From Diphasiastrum complanatum (lineage: Eukaryota > Streptophyta > Lycopodiopsida > Lycopodiales > Lycopodiaceae), in NCBI GenBank assembly GCA_029204225.1, contig CM055104.1:45825835-45885834 (forward strand): 60,000 nucleotides of DNA, given 5' to 3'. Position numbers and translations under genes: made by a program. Within the stretch, counting starts at the first letter, position 1; each line of letters opens with the position of its first letter. Shown here piece after piece: positions 57,599 to 60,000 of the stretch. Below the pieces are notes generated by a model. That model saw only the letters and a list, made by a program, of their open reading frames with translations. It ran no database searches and was not told the DNA's origin.

Positions 57599-58195
57599 TC
57601 ATGGAAAGTCATCTATATCGCGACTCTCCATCAATCTCTCAAACCACTTAGGGAGCTTTCTGTCAGGTGATCGGCTTCCTGGTGAAAATGTATCCCACGG
57701 TACATCTTTCTCCTTGCGTTTGTCACCTGCAATTTCAATCCTTCTTGCACCAAAAGGTTTGTCCCTACCTCTCCAACCTGTTTCTTGAGGTTGAGTAGTA
57801 GTATCTTGAGATGTATCCTCATGTTCATCACTCGGAAGATCAATGAATGGATCATCATCAGGTGGTATCCTCACTAAACCATTTTTCTTACTGGATGTGT
57901 CTATCTTCTCAGCATCTTCGTCTACATACATCTTGGATTCATCAAAGATAACATCTCGGCTTATATGGATTTTGTTTTCGACTGGATCAAAACATCTATA
58001 GCCCCTCATGCGATCATCATATCCTAGGAATATGCACTTGATAGCTTTTACATCAAGTTTACGTCTTTCTTCCTTAGGAATATGTACAAAGGCCTTACAT
58101 CCAAAGATTCGCAAGTGGTTCACCTTTGGCTTTTTCTTTGTGAATGCTTCCTCAGGTGTAATTTTTGGTATGGCAATGGTATGACTCATTTGACC
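57599..58195 (-). pseudogene. Ty1/copia integrase C-terminus and linker
   Basis: Minus strand reads PEEAFTKKKPKVNHLRIFGC, KAFVHIPKEERRKLDVKAIK, CIFLGYDDRMRGYRCFDP and HISRDVIFDESKMYVDE, the standard copia integrase C-terminal block, then an acidic/Ser-rich linker leading to the RT at 57475. The catalytic core upstream is gone; at about 58195 the sequence switches to the end of another copia element. Confidence 0.9.
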
Positions 58196-59220
58196 TTCAC
58201 TTCGTGTTTGTGTTGCGGCGCAGGAGTTCACCATTTTTTACACTCCCTTTTGAACCTTGCAGCTTTGCACGTTTAATCCAATTGTCTTTCTTTGCTTGGC
58301 AAAGAGTGGCTTGTCGAGCGGCTTTGTGAGCAGATTTGCAATCACGTCTTCTAATTTTATATACTAGACCTGGAGCTCTCCTTTCGAGATTAAATCTCGA
58401 ATGTGATGGTACTTCAGAGGTATGTGCTTTGTCTTTGAATGGAAAACATGATCCTTGGACAGATAGATGGCACTCTGAGAGTCCATCTTCATCGTGCTTG
58501 GCCCTTCTTGTGGTATCTCGATTGCTTCCAGCATCATCTGTAGTCACACTACCTCATTTGCCACCTTTGAAGCTGCAACATATTCAGCTTTGCAAGAGGA
58601 TTGAGCTACCAAGGTTTGCTTATTGCACATCCAGCTGATTGCAGCTCCACACGCTATTGTACATCTTCCAATTATGGACTTGTTGTCATCTTTGTAGCTC
58701 GCCTAGCTTGCATCACTGTAGTGGTGCAGCTCAAATCCTTTTTCTTCTTTTTCAGCTCTATAGTTTAATCCCATATTATGGGTGCCCTTCAGATACTTTA
58801 GGATTCGTTTTGCCATTTGCCAATGTGCCAGGCCAGAATTAGAAGAGAATTGGCACAAGGCATAAACAGAGAAAGCTAGATCGGGTCTGGCACAAATTGT
58901 CAGGTACATCAGACTATCGATTAAGTTTTGGTAGGGTATATCTGCCATCTTCTGTTCTCCTTCTTCCATTTTTGGGCAATCCTGCTTCGAGAGCTTGGCT
59001 CCAACTGTCATTGGTGTGGCCTTTTCTTTGTAGTCCATCATGTGGTACTGCTTGAGCACCTTTCTGGCATATTCTGACTGACTCAAGTGCATTTTGCCCT
59101 TTGTTCGATCTCTTCTGATCTCCAGCCCGAGGCATTTTGTTGCTTCTCCAAGATCTGTGATTTTGTAACTTTCAGAAATCTGACTCTTCGTATATTTGAT
59201 CAGCATCAAGAGGTAAATTG
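58196..59220 (-). pseudogene. Ty1/copia RT end and RNase H (different family)
   Basis: Minus strand reads YKITDLGEATKCLGLEIRRD, HLSQSEYARKVLKQYHM, YLTICARPDLAFSVYALCQF, MAKRILKYLKGTHNMGLNY and HHYSDAS (first RNase H Asp). A stop follows at 58703, then AAISWMCNKQTLVAQSSCKA EYVAASKVANEVV, MDSQSAIYLSKD and HSKTKHIPLKYHHIRDLIS. The order is complete from the middle of RT to the end of RNase H. The catalytic YVDD is missing because the copy starts downstream of it. Confidence 0.9.
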
Positions 59221-59689
59221 ATTTTTGAGCAAATAATTCAAGGTGTAACTCCCACATGTTGCCATGTGGCAAGTAGGAATCAAGTATTATCACAACTGCA
59301 TCAACATTATTGCTACGTAAACTCTCACAACCATTGTAAAACCATGAAATTTGAGTGGGCATTGTCTATGAGCAAATTTTGAATTGTAAACTAAACCACA
59401 ATTTTTAGGATGTTTTTAAAGAATCACTTCTACAATAAGTTGGAATTTTCATTGTACGTTATGAAATATGAATTCCAAATAAAACCAATCATATCATGTG
59501 AGAGGGTGGTGGAGATGGTGTGTCGTGATTAACCTAAGCAAGAGCATGAAGTAGCACTTGTCTAAAGGCATCAAGAGAGCATGTGAGATATTGAGAAATT
59601 GTTTTCATCAAAGAATTCTCGACCTAGAAATAATGTGACTCAATTATATGTATGAGAAAATGATTCATGTTTACATTACTAAAGTTGTT
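59221..59689. other. No gene seen
   Basis: AT-rich sequence between the copia RT fragment and the LTR at the right edge. Nothing recognised on either strand. Confidence 0.4.
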
Positions 59690-60000
59690 AACAATCAAAA
59701 GCATTGATAAACATTGAAATCCGAGCCCACACATGTGTACTACAGGCTTTAGTACGGCCTTCAAGCTAAGAAACAAGTAGAAATTGATTTGGTTTCATTT
59801 GGATCACCAAAAACTCAATGTACATAGTGAATCAGCTTGAGATTGCTAATGAGCTCCAAAAATATTCTATCTTCTCACTATGGGAGCTTGGAATATATAG
59901 AAACTTCGACTTTCTTCTTGAAGTTAGGTGGATTTCCAGCATGTAATAAGGAAGTTAACTCACTCTTCTTGCCCTAAAATGAAACCCTAGCCTAGATCCT
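59690..60000 (-). repeat. Partial LTR of the 6232-6935 family, cut by the window edge
   Basis: Matches 6385-6690 (CAATCAAAA.CATTGAT, TACGGCCT, TCTTCTCACTATGGGAGCTT, GTGGATTTCCAGCAT). By orientation its remaining part, and possibly an internal region, lie beyond 60000. Confidence 0.75.

Overview
This window looks like nuclear DNA of a land plant that is not a flowering plant, most likely a fern. The signs are: a decayed nuclear copy of the plastid gene chlB (a gene that flowering plants have lost), one long intron-poor P-L-S pentatricopeptide (PPR) gene built of about 101-residue blocks, a PORR-domain organelle RNA-splicing gene, and very dense Ty1/copia and Ty3/gypsy retrotransposon debris with long (CT)n tracts. 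The fern call is inference; nothing in the window names the species.

Layout. 1-7.8 kb: broken gypsy and copia pieces on both strands, with LTRs and primer-binding sites. 8.5 kb: a tRNA-Tyr-like gene with an intron. 9.8-15.5 kb: a gag scrap, three kinds of tandem repeat, a (CT)n tract, and a 5'-complete but 3'-truncated copia element (LTR, PBS, gag, protease, integrase, start of RT). 15.85-21.7 kb: a compact non-LTR block of four spliced, partly broken genes. The most striking encodes a divergent histone H3 core followed by a Ulp1/C48-type cysteine protease domain, behind a promoter packed with CACGTG palindromes; a second gene runs divergently from the same spacer. This is the best candidate for an undescribed system. 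22.0-25.8 kb: a copia gag-PR-INT element. 26.7-29.05 kb: the intact PPR gene. 30.2-36 kb: a minisatellite, then two minus-strand copia elements joined end to end, the second with its RT deleted. 37.2-42.9 kb: (CT)n, two direct gypsy LTRs with a histone H3 N-terminal scrap and the chlB pseudogene between them, then a gypsy gag. 43.5-48 kb: gypsy integrase, rearranged repeats, a PPR E-domain pseudogene and a copia integrase scrap. 48.15-49.55 kb: the PORR gene. 50.36-55.59 kb: a structurally complete non-autonomous gypsy element (LTR-gag-protease-LTR) with a perfect 5-bp target duplication, inserted into a CT-rich tract. 56-60 kb: three further copia pieces.

Function. Only two genes look intact and host-useful: the PPR gene and the PORR gene. 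Both families act on organelle RNA (editing or stability, and group II intron splicing). Most element copies carry disabling changes: catalytic Asp lost in RT (YVDN, YVDH) and integrase, Trp codons turned into TGA, internal deletions of RT or RNase H. Several of these are G-to-A transitions, as expected of methylated, silenced repeats.

Limits. All calls are from reading sequence by eye. Identities, copy numbers and expression were not computed. LTR ends without an obvious TG..CA or a partner copy are approximate.
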